Source: Bacillus_BA songklensis
Lineage (GTDB): Bacteria > Bacillota > Bacilli > Bacillales > Bacillaceae_H
Direction: 5' to 3'
Length of the DNA: 64,000 bases
Assembly (NCBI RefSeq): GCF_042649685.1
Contig: NZ_JBHRZT010000020.1
Location: forward strand, 372,001-436,000
Both the position numbers and the translations under genes were made by a program. Below are positions 48,764-57,768 of this stretch, in pieces; within the stretch, counting starts at the first letter, position 1, and the number at the start of each line of letters is the position of its first letter. The notes under the pieces are model-generated. The model had not been told where the DNA came from. It saw only the letters and a program-made list of their open reading frames with translations, and did not search any database.

Positions 48764-50513
48764 GACTATGGATAATAAATTTCGCTGTAATGGACGTTAA
48801 AGATGAGGCCAATCCTGTTAATTTCATCCCGATTTCATGCGTGTTATTCATATGTTCAATTTGCTCTTTAGAGGCAGACAGCATTTGCTCTGCACTTGCC
48901 AACGTTTCTTGCGATATAGAAGCAAAGCCTTCAGCGGACTGTTCCATTTGAGGCAGGGTAGAAAATAATACATTAAACTCCTCCTTCATTTCCTCTAAAG
49001 CCTTATTTACATTGCTTATTTCTTTCATCAAACTATCAAATGTTTGTTTGGAATCTAAGGAAATGGCTGCATTGAGCTGGCTTTTTTGCAGCATATCATG
49101 AAACTCTTTGGAGGCTTTTGCTGATATCTCTTCCATCGATTGAATGAGGCTGGTAATTTCCTCCGTCGCATTTGTGGATTGATCGGCTAACTTTCTGACT
49201 TCACTCGCTACTACGGCAAACCCTTTTCCCGCCTCTCCGGCTCTTGCCGCTTCTATTGCTGCATTCAAAGCAAGCAATTTGGTTTGTTCTGCGAACTGTT
49301 GAATCAGGTTGACAATTTTAGCGATCGACAAAGAATGCTCTTTTACTTCTTCAATTGTATGAGTCATATCCGTAAACTCTTTTTCAAATCGATTCATCGA
49401 TATAATTATACGGGAAATGTCCTGTTCCCCTTGGTAAGCCCGATTGTTCATTTCATCGGCTGTTTGGGTAATGTCGGTCATATTATGTATAATGTGATGA
49501 ATTTTCCCCTTCATTTCCTGGAACATATGGATGCTTCTTTCAGAACTGGTGGCAGTCTGTTCAGCACCTTGTTTCACTACAAAAATAGATTCTTTGAGCT
49601 CATCATTGAAATACAAAGCTCTCTCCGATGCACCTTTCAATTCATTCCCTGTTTCATTTAAAGCGACCGTTGTTCCATTAATCTGATCAAGCATCATTTT
49701 CATTTGTTCAATCATTTGATTAAAACTTTTTACAAGCGAAGAAATCTCGGGAATGGAGGTAGTAATGCTGATTTGCTCACTCACATCTCCTTCTCGTACC
49801 TTTCGCATTGCCTTTCGCATTGTCATTAACGGTTTTGTTAAGCTTCTTACTAAAAAGATAATAACAACAGAAGTAATAATAACACTAATAATAGAAGCAA
49901 TCAGCATAAAAAGTGCTAAATGGTTGATGGTTCCCAAATAATCAGCAGTTGGAACAGCCAGTAAATAAATGCCTTTTAACTCCGGAATTTGTTTGAAGGC
50001 TAGTGTATAATCGTTCCCTTGAAAATCGAAATGGAGAACACCGTGCTCTTGTTTCTGTACCTGCCCCAACACTTTTTCAGGAAAAATCAAAGGACTCCCT
50101 TTGCTCACTGTAAACGGTGTTACTTCCTTTTGCTTCAACAAGAAAAAATGGCCTGATAATCCATCTTGCGTTAATTGGGCATCCTGCGATTTTACTGTAT
50201 AGTTGAATTTCTTTAAAAATCCTTCTTCATCGTTAATAAAAGTAAACATTAAACTTTGAGCAATTTCATACATCGTAAAGGCTTCGCGCTCAAGCCGATT
50301 TTCGATAATGGTAATCGTCGTGCTCCGCGACTTCTCGTAAGAAACGAAACCAAGCAGACTAACAGATGTGACAAGCAAACTCAAAATGCTTATAAGCAGC
50401 CTATTTTGCAAACTCAATGTCAATTCTTTCCGACGCCATTTTGTATGGTTTTTTCTCTTCCATTTGGGAAAGGCAATCGTTTTCTTTATTTTTATCCATT
50501 GTTTCCAATCCAC
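48744..50513 (-). CDS. methyl-accepting chemotaxis protein
   Basis: A 589-residue chemoreceptor: cytosolic basic N-terminus, membrane segment (about 40-60), an extracellular sensor of about 130 residues, a second membrane segment, HAMP, and a long coiled-coil signalling domain with the tip EQTKLLALNAAIEAARAGEAGKGFAVVA. The ligand is unknown. Start GTG 50513 follows AAGGGGGA; the frame to 50567 has no ribosome site. It ends in KQSHL, like the convergent YqgB. Confidence 0.92.
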   Translation of the reverse strand: MDWKQWIKIKKTIAFPKWKRKNHTKWRRKELTLSLQNRLLISILSLLVTSVSLLGFVSYEKSRSTTITIIENRLEREAFTMYEIAQSLMFTFINDEEGFLKKFNYTVKSQDAQLTQDGLSGHFFLLKQKEVTPFTVSKGSPLIFPEKVLGQVQKQEHGVLHFDFQGNDYTLAFKQIPELKGIYLLAVPTADYLGTINHLALFMLIASIISVIITSVVIIFLVRSLTKPLMTMRKAMRKVREGDVSEQISITTSIPEISSLVKSFNQMIEQMKMMLDQINGTTVALNETGNELKGASERALYFNDELKESIFVVKQGAEQTATSSERSIHMFQEMKGKIHHIIHNMTDITQTADEMNNRAYQGEQDISRIIISMNRFEKEFTDMTHTIEEVKEHSLSIAKIVNLIQQFAEQTKLLALNAAIEAARAGEAGKGFAVVASEVRKLADQSTNATEEITSLIQSMEEISAKASKEFHDMLQKSQLNAAISLDSKQTFDSLMKEISNVNKALEEMKEEFNVLFSTLPQMEQSAEGFASISQETLASAEQMLSASKEQIEHMNNTHEIGMKLTGLASSLTSITAKFIIHSQKQSHL

Positions 50514-50625
50514 AATAATCCCCCTTTTCTCACATACTAAAGTATGACAGAGAATTGTAAAGGGCATGTAAAAACTATATGAATTTTGGTTAAAAAGTAC
50601 TAATATTGTCTAAATTTGTCTTTTT

Positions 50626-51837
50626 TTAAAGCTTACTCATTCCCATTTTTATGACTTTCATCATGTCCATTTTTGTAAACAGCCAAATAGAAGCAAAAAG
50701 GATTAACAAAAAACAATAAACAAACATCTGGGTCACCTCCACCATCCACTCTCCAAATACGATTGGTCCCAACGCGACTCCGATAAAACGAACAGTTCCA
50801 TATAGGGACACAACAAATCCTCTTTCTTCATCCTTAACAACAGATGTGCTCATCATATTGGCACATGGCAGCACAAATCCCAATCCCCCAAAAGCAATGG
50901 TTGTTAAAAACATTAAAGAAGACAAATCGTGCTTAAAGATAAGCAATGCAAAGGATATACTAACAAGAAGCAGGCCGATTAATAAAAGTTTGGTCATGAA
51001 TTGACGATTATTTTTAATTTCCCTGCCCGTCCAATACGATGCAATCGTCATAGCACCTAATGGAAAAGCAAAGGCAGTGCCTTTAAAAAATCCATCAATA
51101 TGATACGTCTCTTCAATTAAAAAAGAGAGATAATAAAGCGTCCCGAATAATAAAAAAAGACCTAATCCCCCGGTAAAAAACAAAGGAGACAACCATGCTT
51201 TTTCTCTTTGCAGTACAACCTTCAGCTTATGGATATAGTCTCTAATCGAAACGGTATTGCGCGCTGTCTCACTTTTCCCTACGTACCGCAGTATTCCATA
51301 TAAAATAAGAGCAGCGACAAGAGGATAAACATAAAAAGCGCTGTACCAGGCAAAAAGGGCAGCTGTTGCTCCAATTATTGGCGCTATTACTTTCCCGATA
51401 CCGTTGTACACTTCCAGAATGCCAAGCACTTTGCTTCTTTTTTCCTGTTGAAATAAATCTCCTGCAAGCGCCATTGCCAATGGAGTCGTTCCGGCTGCCC
51501 CCACCCCCTGGACGATTCGCCCCATTAGCAATAAATAAAAACTGCTTCTTTCATTAGGTAAAAACCCGCTGATAATCGCCGCCATACTTCCTCCAATAAA
51601 CAGAATCATTGAAGTAATGATCAGTCCTTTTCTCCCATATTGATCTGACAGCACTCCGACAAGGGGAATCAGAACGGCAGCAGAGACTGAAAAGCTGCTT
51701 AAGACAAGCCCTATCTCAAAATTTGTTAACTGTAAGGCCTGCTGAATGGTCGGCAAGATAGGAATGAGCATTGAATTTCCAAGTACCATAATAAACGGGA
51801 GTAACCCCAATGTAATAACGATATATTTTTCCTTCAT
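50626..51837 (-). CDS. MFS drug/efflux transporter, DHA1 type
   Basis: A 403-residue protein with 12 predicted helices and the motif-A loop GVLSDQYGRKGLII after helix 2, typical of proton-driven efflux pumps. ATG 51837 follows AGAGGAT. Substrate not predictable from sequence. Confidence 0.87.
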   Translation of the reverse strand: MKEKYIVITLGLLPFIMVLGNSMLIPILPTIQQALQLTNFEIGLVLSSFSVSAAVLIPLVGVLSDQYGRKGLIITSMILFIGGSMAAIISGFLPNERSSFYLLLMGRIVQGVGAAGTTPLAMALAGDLFQQEKRSKVLGILEVYNGIGKVIAPIIGATAALFAWYSAFYVYPLVAALILYGILRYVGKSETARNTVSIRDYIHKLKVVLQREKAWLSPLFFTGGLGLFLLFGTLYYLSFLIEETYHIDGFFKGTAFAFPLGAMTIASYWTGREIKNNRQFMTKLLLIGLLLVSISFALLIFKHDLSSLMFLTTIAFGGLGFVLPCANMMSTSVVKDEERGFVVSLYGTVRFIGVALGPIVFGEWMVEVTQMFVYCFLLILFASIWLFTKMDMMKVIKMGMSKL

Positions 51838-52024
51838 TTTTCTTATCCTCTATCCCTTCATATTTTTTTGCGGACAAGCATACATATTACAAAGACTTCT
51901 TTGTCTCTCGCATTGCGCCTTTCCGTTTAACGCCAACATCAAGAAAAACGACACGTCAGCACCAAAAAGTTGAAGAATGATAAAACATGCTCAGTCATAA
52001 AGGAGCTATTTCTGGGGGGAGACT

Positions 52025-52369
52025 ATGAAAAGATTAGGTTTTTTAATGGTCATGATCTTTGTTATATATGTTGTCCAATACGATATTAGATATGGGACTC
52101 TTCCACACGATAAAGCCGTAGCGGTCAATACGAAACCTACTAAGGAATCCTTCCGGGAAAAGAATTCCCAATCTGACGTTTTATACTTAACTGTCAAAGT
52201 GAAAGCAGGCGATACAGTCTTATCAATCGTTGAACAGCTTGCCCAAGATTCCGTTCCCGTTTCCATTGAGAAAGTCGTAAAAGACTTTAAAACGTTGAAC
52301 AAAGGAATGTCCCCACAGAGCATCCAAATCGGCAAAGAGTATAAGTTCCCCCTGTATAAGAGGACATAA
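52025..52369 (+). CDS. yqfZ: LysM-like small membrane-anchored protein (YqfZ)
   Basis: A 114-residue protein with one N-terminal membrane segment (3-19), a polar linker, and a C-terminal LysM-like domain (VKAGDTVLSIVEQLAQ...SIQIGKEYKFPLY). This matches yqfZ, which precedes ispG in Bacillus. It probably faces the cell wall. The start follows GGGGGGAG. Confidence 0.85.
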   Translation: MKRLGFLMVMIFVIYVVQYDIRYGTLPHDKAVAVNTKPTKESFREKNSQSDVLYLTVKVKAGDTVLSIVEQLAQDSVPVSIEKVVKDFKTLNKGMSPQSIQIGKEYKFPLYKRT

Positions 52370-52478
52370 TCATCGAGCCTTCCCATACGCTTAAAATAGA
52401 CATCGAGCCACGTTTTTACTGAATGGAACGGACAGAAAAATTTTTGGTTTTATGGATTTCTCTTGTCGGGTCCTTTCA

Positions 52479-52527
52479 GGCGAATGACTCAAATGGTACG
52501 CCTTTTATACCTTTTGAGTCATCCGCC
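52479..52527. repeat. 20-bp-arm hairpin between yqfZ and ispG
   Basis: Arms GGCGAATGACTCAAATGGTA / TACCTTTTGAGTCATCCGCC pair at 18 of 20 positions around a 10-base loop. The 312-bp gap (52370-52681) also has a TTTTGGTTTTATGGATTTC stretch at 52442-52461 that resembles the right half of the hairpin at 58797. Nothing else is seen in the gap. Confidence 0.65.
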
Positions 52528-52681
52528 CCATCATATTCCTTGTCAAAAATTTGATGTGATTGGTACAATAGGGGGGCATTCAATTTTTTCTACTAGTTAT
52601 TTTCTCGATAAAGCGTTATTCTATTTATTGAATAAGTCTTTTCTGTACGAGTTGGATCTTATTTAAAGGAGAGATTAACAC

Positions 52682-53785
52682 GTGAGTGAAATTATACATC
52701 GTACTAAAACCCGCCCTGTTAAAGTCGGTAATTTAACAATCGGCGGTAATAACGAGTTAGTCATTCAAAGTATGACAACGACCAAAACACATGATGTAGA
52801 AGCGACCGTTGCGGAAATCAAGCGTCTGGAAGAAGCAGGCTGCCAAATTGTTCGCGTGGCCGTTCCAGATGAACGTGCAGCGAATGCCATTTCCGAGATC
52901 AAAAAGCGCATCAACATTCCGCTTGTGGCGGATATTCATTTTGATTACAAACTTGCCTTAAAAGCTATTGAGGGCGGAATCGATAAAATTCGTATCAATC
53001 CGGGGAATATCGGTCGCCGTGAAAAAGTGGAAGCAGTCGTAAATGCTGCTAAAGAGCGTGGAATTCCAATTCGCATAGGAGTCAACGCGGGGTCTCTTGA
53101 AAAGCGCATACTGGGAAAATATGGATATCCTACTGCTGACGGTATGGTGGAAAGTGCCCTTCACCATATTAAAATTTTAGAGGATTTAAATTTCCATGAT
53201 ATTATCGTTTCGATGAAAGCTTCAGATGTAAACCTGGCCATTGAAGCGTATGAAAAAGCTGCAATGGCATTTGATTATCCGCTTCACCTTGGAATTACAG
53301 AATCAGGTACACTGTTTGCAGGTACGATTAAGAGCGCAGCCGGGCTTGGTGCCATCCTTTCTAAAGGGATTGGCAATACACTTCGCATTTCGCTAAGTGC
53401 TGATCCTGTTGAAGAAGTAAAAGTAGCTCGTGAACTTTTAAAAGTATTCGGCCTATCTTCAAATGCTGCTACGTTAATTTCTTGTCCTACTTGCGGACGC
53501 ATTGAGATTGATTTAATTAGCATTGCCAATGAAGTAGAAGAATATATTTCAAAAATTAAAGCTCCGATTAAAGTCGCTGTACTTGGTTGTGCGGTAAACG
53601 GCCCTGGTGAGGCACGTGAAGCAGATATCGGAATTGCAGGAGCGCGCGGTGAAGGATTATTATTCCGTAAAGGAGAAATCGTTCGTAAAATTCCTGAGGA
53701 AACAATGGTTGAAGAACTCAAAAAAGAAGTCGACAAAATTGCAGAAGAATATTATGCGAAACAAGCGGCCGAACAAAATGCATAA
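52682..53785 (+). CDS. ispG: 4-hydroxy-3-methylbut-2-en-1-yl diphosphate synthase
   Basis: A 367-residue 4Fe-4S enzyme of the MEP pathway that reduces MEcPP to HMBPP. It has a TIM-barrel part (NLTIGGNNELVIQSMT at the N-terminus) and the three cluster cysteines in SCPTCGR and LGCAVNGPGEA. Start GTG follows AAAGGAGAG. The partner ispH is at 61021, so the last two steps of the pathway are both in this window. Confidence 0.97.
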   Translation: MSEIIHRTKTRPVKVGNLTIGGNNELVIQSMTTTKTHDVEATVAEIKRLEEAGCQIVRVAVPDERAANAISEIKKRINIPLVADIHFDYKLALKAIEGGIDKIRINPGNIGRREKVEAVVNAAKERGIPIRIGVNAGSLEKRILGKYGYPTADGMVESALHHIKILEDLNFHDIIVSMKASDVNLAIEAYEKAAMAFDYPLHLGITESGTLFAGTIKSAAGLGAILSKGIGNTLRISLSADPVEEVKVARELLKVFGLSSNAATLISCPTCGRIEIDLISIANEVEEYISKIKAPIKVAVLGCAVNGPGEAREADIGIAGARGEGLLFRKGEIVRKIPEETMVEELKKEVDKIAEEYYAKQAAEQNA

Positions 53786-53795
53786 TACATTGAAC

Positions 53796-53825
53796 AGCGG
53801 ATGAATCTAATTCATCCGCTTTTAT
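53796..53825 (+). terminator. terminator after ispG
   Basis: Stem AGCGGATGAAT / ATTCATCCGCT and TTTT. It also serves the convergent yqfX. Confidence 0.9.
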
Positions 53826-53842
53826 GTCCTATCCTTTATCCG

Positions 53843-54193
53843 TTAGAAAAACGGCAGGATAAATACTCCGATAACAATGGAAACGATCCCGATACCAATC
53901 GCCCATGCCCCTAATGAATTTGCTCCTCTTCTGCGTGCGATAAAGCCTAAGATAACACCTGCAGCGCCTAATAATACCGGCATAAAGAATAGTGAAAGAA
54001 TGGATAGAACCAAGGCTAAAATTCCGTAGCCTCTTCCCTCTCCGGCTCCTTCCCGCTCATGATCAGTGCGGTTTCTCTCTATACGTTCTCCTCTTGCAGG
54101 AACTGGAGCGGCTACTTCAGCGGCCGTTTCTTCCATAAAATCTGATTCATATAGATCTTCGTATGCTCTTCTATGGTATTCTTTGTTGTCCAA
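53843..54193 (-). CDS. yqfX: YqfX-like small membrane protein
   Basis: A 116-residue protein: acidic N-terminus, Arg/Glu-rich linker (RGERIERNRTDHEREGAGEG), then two membrane segments (YGILALVLSILSLFFMPVLLGAAGVILGFIA and AIGIGIVSIVIGVFILPFF) typical of DUF4190-like proteins. Start TTG 54193 behind GAGGGAT. Function unknown. Confidence 0.8.
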   Translation of the reverse strand: MDNKEYHRRAYEDLYESDFMEETAAEVAAPVPARGERIERNRTDHEREGAGEGRGYGILALVLSILSLFFMPVLLGAAGVILGFIARRRGANSLGAWAIGIGIVSIVIGVFILPFF

Positions 54194-54211
54194 TGCTTAT
54201 CCCTCGCTTTC

Positions 54212-54332
54212 TTTATCCCGTTCTAACGGGCAGTAAGTTTCCCATTATACGCCAAGGATAACTTGCTCGTAAGAACCTGATAAGTTCAACTAACACCCGA
54301 TAAGGGGCCCACCGAGTAAAAGTGAACTTTAT
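54212..54332 (+). mobile_element. IS200/IS605-like miniature element, copy D (diverged)
   Basis: TTTAT-CCCGTTCTAACGGG at the left (stem kept although the loop changed) and AGTGAACTTTAT at the right; GAACCTGATAAGTTCAACTAACA echoes the central segment of copies A and C. It lies in the divergent yqfX/yqfW gap. Confidence 0.65.
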
Positions 54333-54455
54333 AAGGAGCATTTATAGTATCCGAAAAAATAAGACAATTATAGTTGTTAATGTTTTCTTTATCAGCGGTT
54401 CGCTCTTCTTATGGTACACTACATATAGCACCATTGTATGAAGGAGTTGTAAGCA

Positions 54456-55031
54456 TTGCAGAAAAAATTCGGTATTGATATTGATGGAACAGTAACATGT
54501 CCCACTACTTTTATCCCTTATTTAAACCAATCATTCGGGCTTAACTTGACGTTAGATGATATTAAGGAATATGATCTTGTTCCCGCTGTCAAAGTAACTG
54601 AACAAGAGCTGGCAAAATGGTTCACCGAGAATGAAGCAAACATTTATGCAAATGCTCCATTGGCTCAAAACGCTCAAAAAGTATTGAACGAGTGGAAGCA
54701 TCAGCATGAATTGATTTATATAAGTGCCCGTCATAAACACTTATTGGATATTACCCAAAGCTGGTTTCAATTGAATAATATTCATTTTCATCACATTGAT
54801 TTAGTCGGGTCACACGATAAAATTGAAACCGTTAAGAAGCATAATATCGACGTGTTTTTTGAAGATAAGCATGATAATGCATGTGATATCAGCGAAGAGT
54901 GTGACATCCCGGTTATCTTATTTGATACTCCTTATAACCGTCTGCCTGTTCCTAAAAATGTCGTTCGCGTTTATGATTGGATGGAAGCTAAACAATGGAT
55001 TGACCACTGGTTCAATCATCGAACCCAATAA
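54456..55031 (+). CDS. yqfW: HAD-superfamily 5'-nucleotidase-like protein (YqfW)
   Basis: A 191-residue HAD hydrolase of the NT5C (5'-deoxynucleotidase) type. The nucleophile motif FGIDIDGTVT is at 5-14, motif II Ser in IYISAR, and motif III/IV residues in DVFFEDKHDNA. It should dephosphorylate nucleotides. Start TTG 54456 follows AAGGAG by 9 bases. A terminator follows directly. Confidence 0.88.
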   Translation: MQKKFGIDIDGTVTCPTTFIPYLNQSFGLNLTLDDIKEYDLVPAVKVTEQELAKWFTENEANIYANAPLAQNAQKVLNEWKHQHELIYISARHKHLLDITQSWFQLNNIHFHHIDLVGSHDKIETVKKHNIDVFFEDKHDNACDISEECDIPVILFDTPYNRLPVPKNVVRVYDWMEAKQWIDHWFNHRTQ

Positions 55032-55060
55032 AAAAACTCGCCTGTTGGCGAGTTTTTTTA
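55030..55060. terminator. bidirectional terminator between yqfW and zur
   Basis: Stem AAAAAAACTCGCC / GGCGAGTTTTTTT around a TGTT-type loop. Confidence 0.93.
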
Positions 55061-55468
55061 TTGGCATTCATTACACTTGCCGTATATTTCAAATTTATGG
55101 CCCGTCACATCAAATCCTTTTAAATCGTCTGCTAAATGCTCCATTGGACAAGTCTCAATCTCTTTCGTTTTTCCGCAATCAAGACAAATAAAATGATGAT
55201 GATGATGTAAGGTCGCGCATTTAAACCGGAAATGTTTCTCTCCCGACAACTCCGTCATTTCAAGGATACCGAGATCCACAAACAATGATAAATTGCGATA
55301 GATCGTATCAAAGCTCAATCCCGGATAGTCTTTTTTCATGTGTTCCAATACATCTTTTGCTGTTAAATATTTATTGAATCTAGAAAAAAGGGTCAGCATT
55401 TCTTCACGCTTTCCGGTATATTTATATCCTTCCTGCTTTAATAATTCAAGAGCTTGGCTTATGTTCAT
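55058..55468 (-). CDS. zur: zinc uptake regulator Zur (Fur family)
   Basis: A 136-residue Fur-family repressor. A winged helix fills residues 1-80 (TAKDVLEHMKKDYPGLSFDTIYRNL), followed by the His-rich sensor HHHHHFICLDCGKTKEI and the C-terminal CNEC, which complete the structural zinc site. It represses zinc uptake when zinc is plentiful. It overlaps znuB by 4 bases as the last gene of znuC-znuB-zur, and it should repress its own operon through the site at 57103. Confidence 0.95.
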   Translation of the reverse strand: MNISQALELLKQEGYKYTGKREEMLTLFSRFNKYLTAKDVLEHMKKDYPGLSFDTIYRNLSLFVDLGILEMTELSGEKHFRFKCATLHHHHHFICLDCGKTKEIETCPMEHLADDLKGFDVTGHKFEIYGKCNECQ

Positions 55469-56307
55469 CTATTGCTCCTCCTCCGTCCTTTATTGAGAAG
55501 GATTGATCCTATTAAAATCAATACTGCAATGACAACAATAACTCCACCTGGTGCCAGGTCCAAATAATAAGATAAAAACAATCCTCCTATAACTGCTATT
55601 TCACCAAATAAAACAGATAAAAAAATCGTTTGTTTAAAACCGTTTGCCAGTCGAATGCTTGACGCCACAGGCAATGTCATCAAGGAAGAAACCAATAAAA
55701 TACCAACAATCCTCATGGATGCAGCAATAACTAAAGCGACCATTATAATAAATAAGAAGTGAATCCATTTTGCTTTTACGCCGGATGCCGCTGCGTGCTC
55801 CTCATCAAAAGACAAAATAAATAATTCTTTATAAAAGGATATAACAAGAGCAACCACAACAACAGCAATAAATGCAATAGTCCATAGATCAGATCTGCTT
55901 ACAGCACTCACACTGCCAAATAAATAATTGAACAAATCTGTATTAAAGCCATCCGCTAATGAAATAAAAATGACGCTGATTCCGATTCCTCCTGACAAGA
56001 TAATCGGAATGGCAAGCTCCTGATAATGTTTATACACTCCACGAAGCTTTTCAATAAATAACGATCCTAAAACGGAAAATGTCATGCCAAGATATAGCGG
56101 GTTTAATCCCTGAAACAGTCCGAACTTTTTCTCGAGCAGCAGACTCGCGGAAATGCCCGCTAATGTAACATGGCTCAAAGCATCAGCAATAAGCGATAAG
56201 CGACGCACCACAATAAAGACCCCTAAAAGCGGGGCAAGCAATCCAATTAAAATTCCAGTTAAAAACGCATTTTGCAAAAACTCAAACTGAAAAATACTCT
56301 CTATCAT
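55465..56307 (-). CDS. znuB: zinc ABC transporter permease ZnuB type
   Basis: A 280-residue permease of the metal ABC-3 family with eight to nine membrane helices; conserved GVFIVVRRLSLIADALSHVTLAG near the N-terminus is the ATPase-contact loop. It starts inside the znuC stop (4-bp overlap) and overlaps zur. Adjacency to zur points to zinc; manganese cannot be fully excluded from sequence alone. Confidence 0.92.
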   Translation of the reverse strand: MIESIFQFEFLQNAFLTGILIGLLAPLLGVFIVVRRLSLIADALSHVTLAGISASLLLEKKFGLFQGLNPLYLGMTFSVLGSLFIEKLRGVYKHYQELAIPIILSGGIGISVIFISLADGFNTDLFNYLFGSVSAVSRSDLWTIAFIAVVVVALVISFYKELFILSFDEEHAAASGVKAKWIHFLFIIMVALVIAASMRIVGILLVSSLMTLPVASSIRLANGFKQTIFLSVLFGEIAVIGGLFLSYYLDLAPGGVIVVIAVLILIGSILLNKGRRRSNR

Positions 56308-57086
56308 GCTCGCTGACCCCCATGTTGATGGTCATGATTCAAGACATGAACGTGATGTCCGTAAAATAAGGATAAATCATGCTCACACAAATAATTGAAT
56401 TCCGCTGCTTCCCCATGGAAATGCAAATGTTTGTTCAGGCAGGCCACATGTGTTACTTTTTCCGTAATCGTCCCCGTATCGTGTGTAACTAATAATAAGG
56501 TGATGCCATGCTCCTTGTTCAAGGACTCTAAAAGTTTATAGAAGTTTTGAACATTTTGGGCATCTACTCCGACAGTGGGCTCATCTAAAATCAACAACTC
56601 GGGTTCACTGACCAAGGCACGAGCGATAAAAACACGTTGCTGCTGCCCTCCTGACAATTCTCCGATGTTACGATGGACGAATTCACTCATTCCTACAGCT
56701 GCAATTGCATCGAGCACCTTTTGTTTATGATGGGATTTCATAAAACGAAACAATCCTAACTTCGATGTTAATCCTGTAGAGACCACTTCAAATACTGTGG
56801 CTGGAAATCCGGTATTAAAGCTGTTTGCCTTTTGGGAAACAAAACCGATTTTGTTCCAGTCTTTAAATTTTTGAATATCTTGGCCAAACAGACGGATTGT
56901 GCCGCGATATGGCTTTTGAAGTCCCAATATACACTTAATAAGCGTGGATTTGCCGGAACCGTTTGGACCAACCAATCCTAAAAAAGCCCCTTTTGGGATC
57001 ATTAAATTAATATCCTCTAATACCGCTTGTCGATCATATTGAAAAAAGAGATCTTTGATTTCAATCACATTTTGCTCTTCTATCAT
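56304..57086 (-). CDS. znuC: zinc ABC transporter ATP-binding protein ZnuC type
   Basis: A 260-residue ABC ATPase: Walker A VGPNGSGKSTLIK, signature ELSGGQQQRVFIARALV, Walker B LLILDEPTVGVD, switch His in LLVTHD. The C-terminal tail is rich in His (HGHHVHVLNHDHQH), a possible metal-binding extension. Start 57086 is preferred over GTG 57098. The substrate-binding protein znuA is not in the window. Confidence 0.93.
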   Translation of the reverse strand: MIEEQNVIEIKDLFFQYDRQAVLEDINLMIPKGAFLGLVGPNGSGKSTLIKCILGLQKPYRGTIRLFGQDIQKFKDWNKIGFVSQKANSFNTGFPATVFEVVSTGLTSKLGLFRFMKSHHKQKVLDAIAAVGMSEFVHRNIGELSGGQQQRVFIARALVSEPELLILDEPTVGVDAQNVQNFYKLLESLNKEHGITLLLVTHDTGTITEKVTHVACLNKHLHFHGEAAEFNYLCEHDLSLFYGHHVHVLNHDHQHGGQRA

Positions 57087-57098
57087 CTTTATCACCAA

Positions 57099-57437
57099 AC
57101 TTCTTTAAGAATCATTACGATTTAACCATTATTGTAGTATACATCATTAAAATGCCTTTTGTAAACTGTAAATAACTATAAAACACTCGCTGTAAACAGC
57201 AGGATGTTTTAATGGATAGCGGGCCACGGCATAAATAACTTCTTTCTCAGCATCAGTATAGCGCCTTTACATGAACGATAAATTTAAAATGATAACGAGC
57301 GCGGCAAAATTAATGAAAGATCATGAATCCGGAGCAATATAATCTAAAATGGGAGAAATTTCATTTTCTCATTCCGCCGTTGCACCTCTTTCCCGTTCAT
57401 CCCATACATTATAACGATATGATAAGGAGGGAGAACC
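57099..57437. other. intergenic region between znuC and yqfT
   Basis: A 339-bp divergent gap. It holds the Zur site (57103-57123) and a short inverted stretch (GCTGTAAACAGC). The rest looks featureless; the yqfT promoter should be near its right end. Confidence 0.5.
57103..57123 (-). promoter_or_regulatory. Zur box before znuC
   Basis: Minus strand AAATCGTAAT-G-ATTCTTAAAG: the left half matches the Bacillus Zur consensus AAATCGTAATNATTACGATTT exactly, the right half at fewer positions. It lies about 17-37 bp before the znuC start. Confidence 0.75.
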
Positions 57438-57692
57438 ATGAAAATTTTTCAGCAGATCGTAAATCATAAAATCAATCATTTAACGATAAAAGAACTACTG
57501 AAATACAGTAAAGAATATAATATCTCCTTAGTGGAAGCACAAGCACAACATCTTATTTCCATTATTAAAGAAAAGCCGATCGATATTTATAACGAAAAAG
57601 AGCGACACGAACTAATTAAAAAAATTGCCCGTGTAACCAATGTTCAAACAGCCAAAAAGGTACAACAATTACTTCAAGAACTTATGAAGTAA
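57438..57692 (+). CDS. yqfT: DUF2624 protein (YqfT)
   Basis: An 84-residue, helical, basic protein (QIVNHKINHLTIKELLKYSKEYNISL...) of the DUF2624 family, conserved between zur and nfo in Bacillus. Start ATG follows AAGGAGGG. Function unknown. Confidence 0.85.
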   Translation: MKIFQQIVNHKINHLTIKELLKYSKEYNISLVEAQAQHLISIIKEKPIDIYNEKERHELIKKIARVTNVQTAKKVQQLLQELMK

Positions 57693-57698
57693 TAAGCA

Positions 57699-57743
57699 GA
57701 AGCTGGCCTGAAAACATGTTCCTTATGTTTTCAAGCCAGCTTC
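57699..57743. terminator. long hairpin between converging yqfT and nfo
   Basis: Arms GAAGCTGGC-TGAAAACAT / ATGTTTTCAAGCCAGCTTC, with one bulge, around a short loop. Weak T tract. Confidence 0.75.
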
Positions 57744-57768
57744 ATATAAGGTGAAATTCCACTCTTTC

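Noticed and set aside
53284..53736. 150-residue ORF antisense to ispG
   Set aside because: A shadow of the strongly coding opposite strand; no ribosome site or family match.
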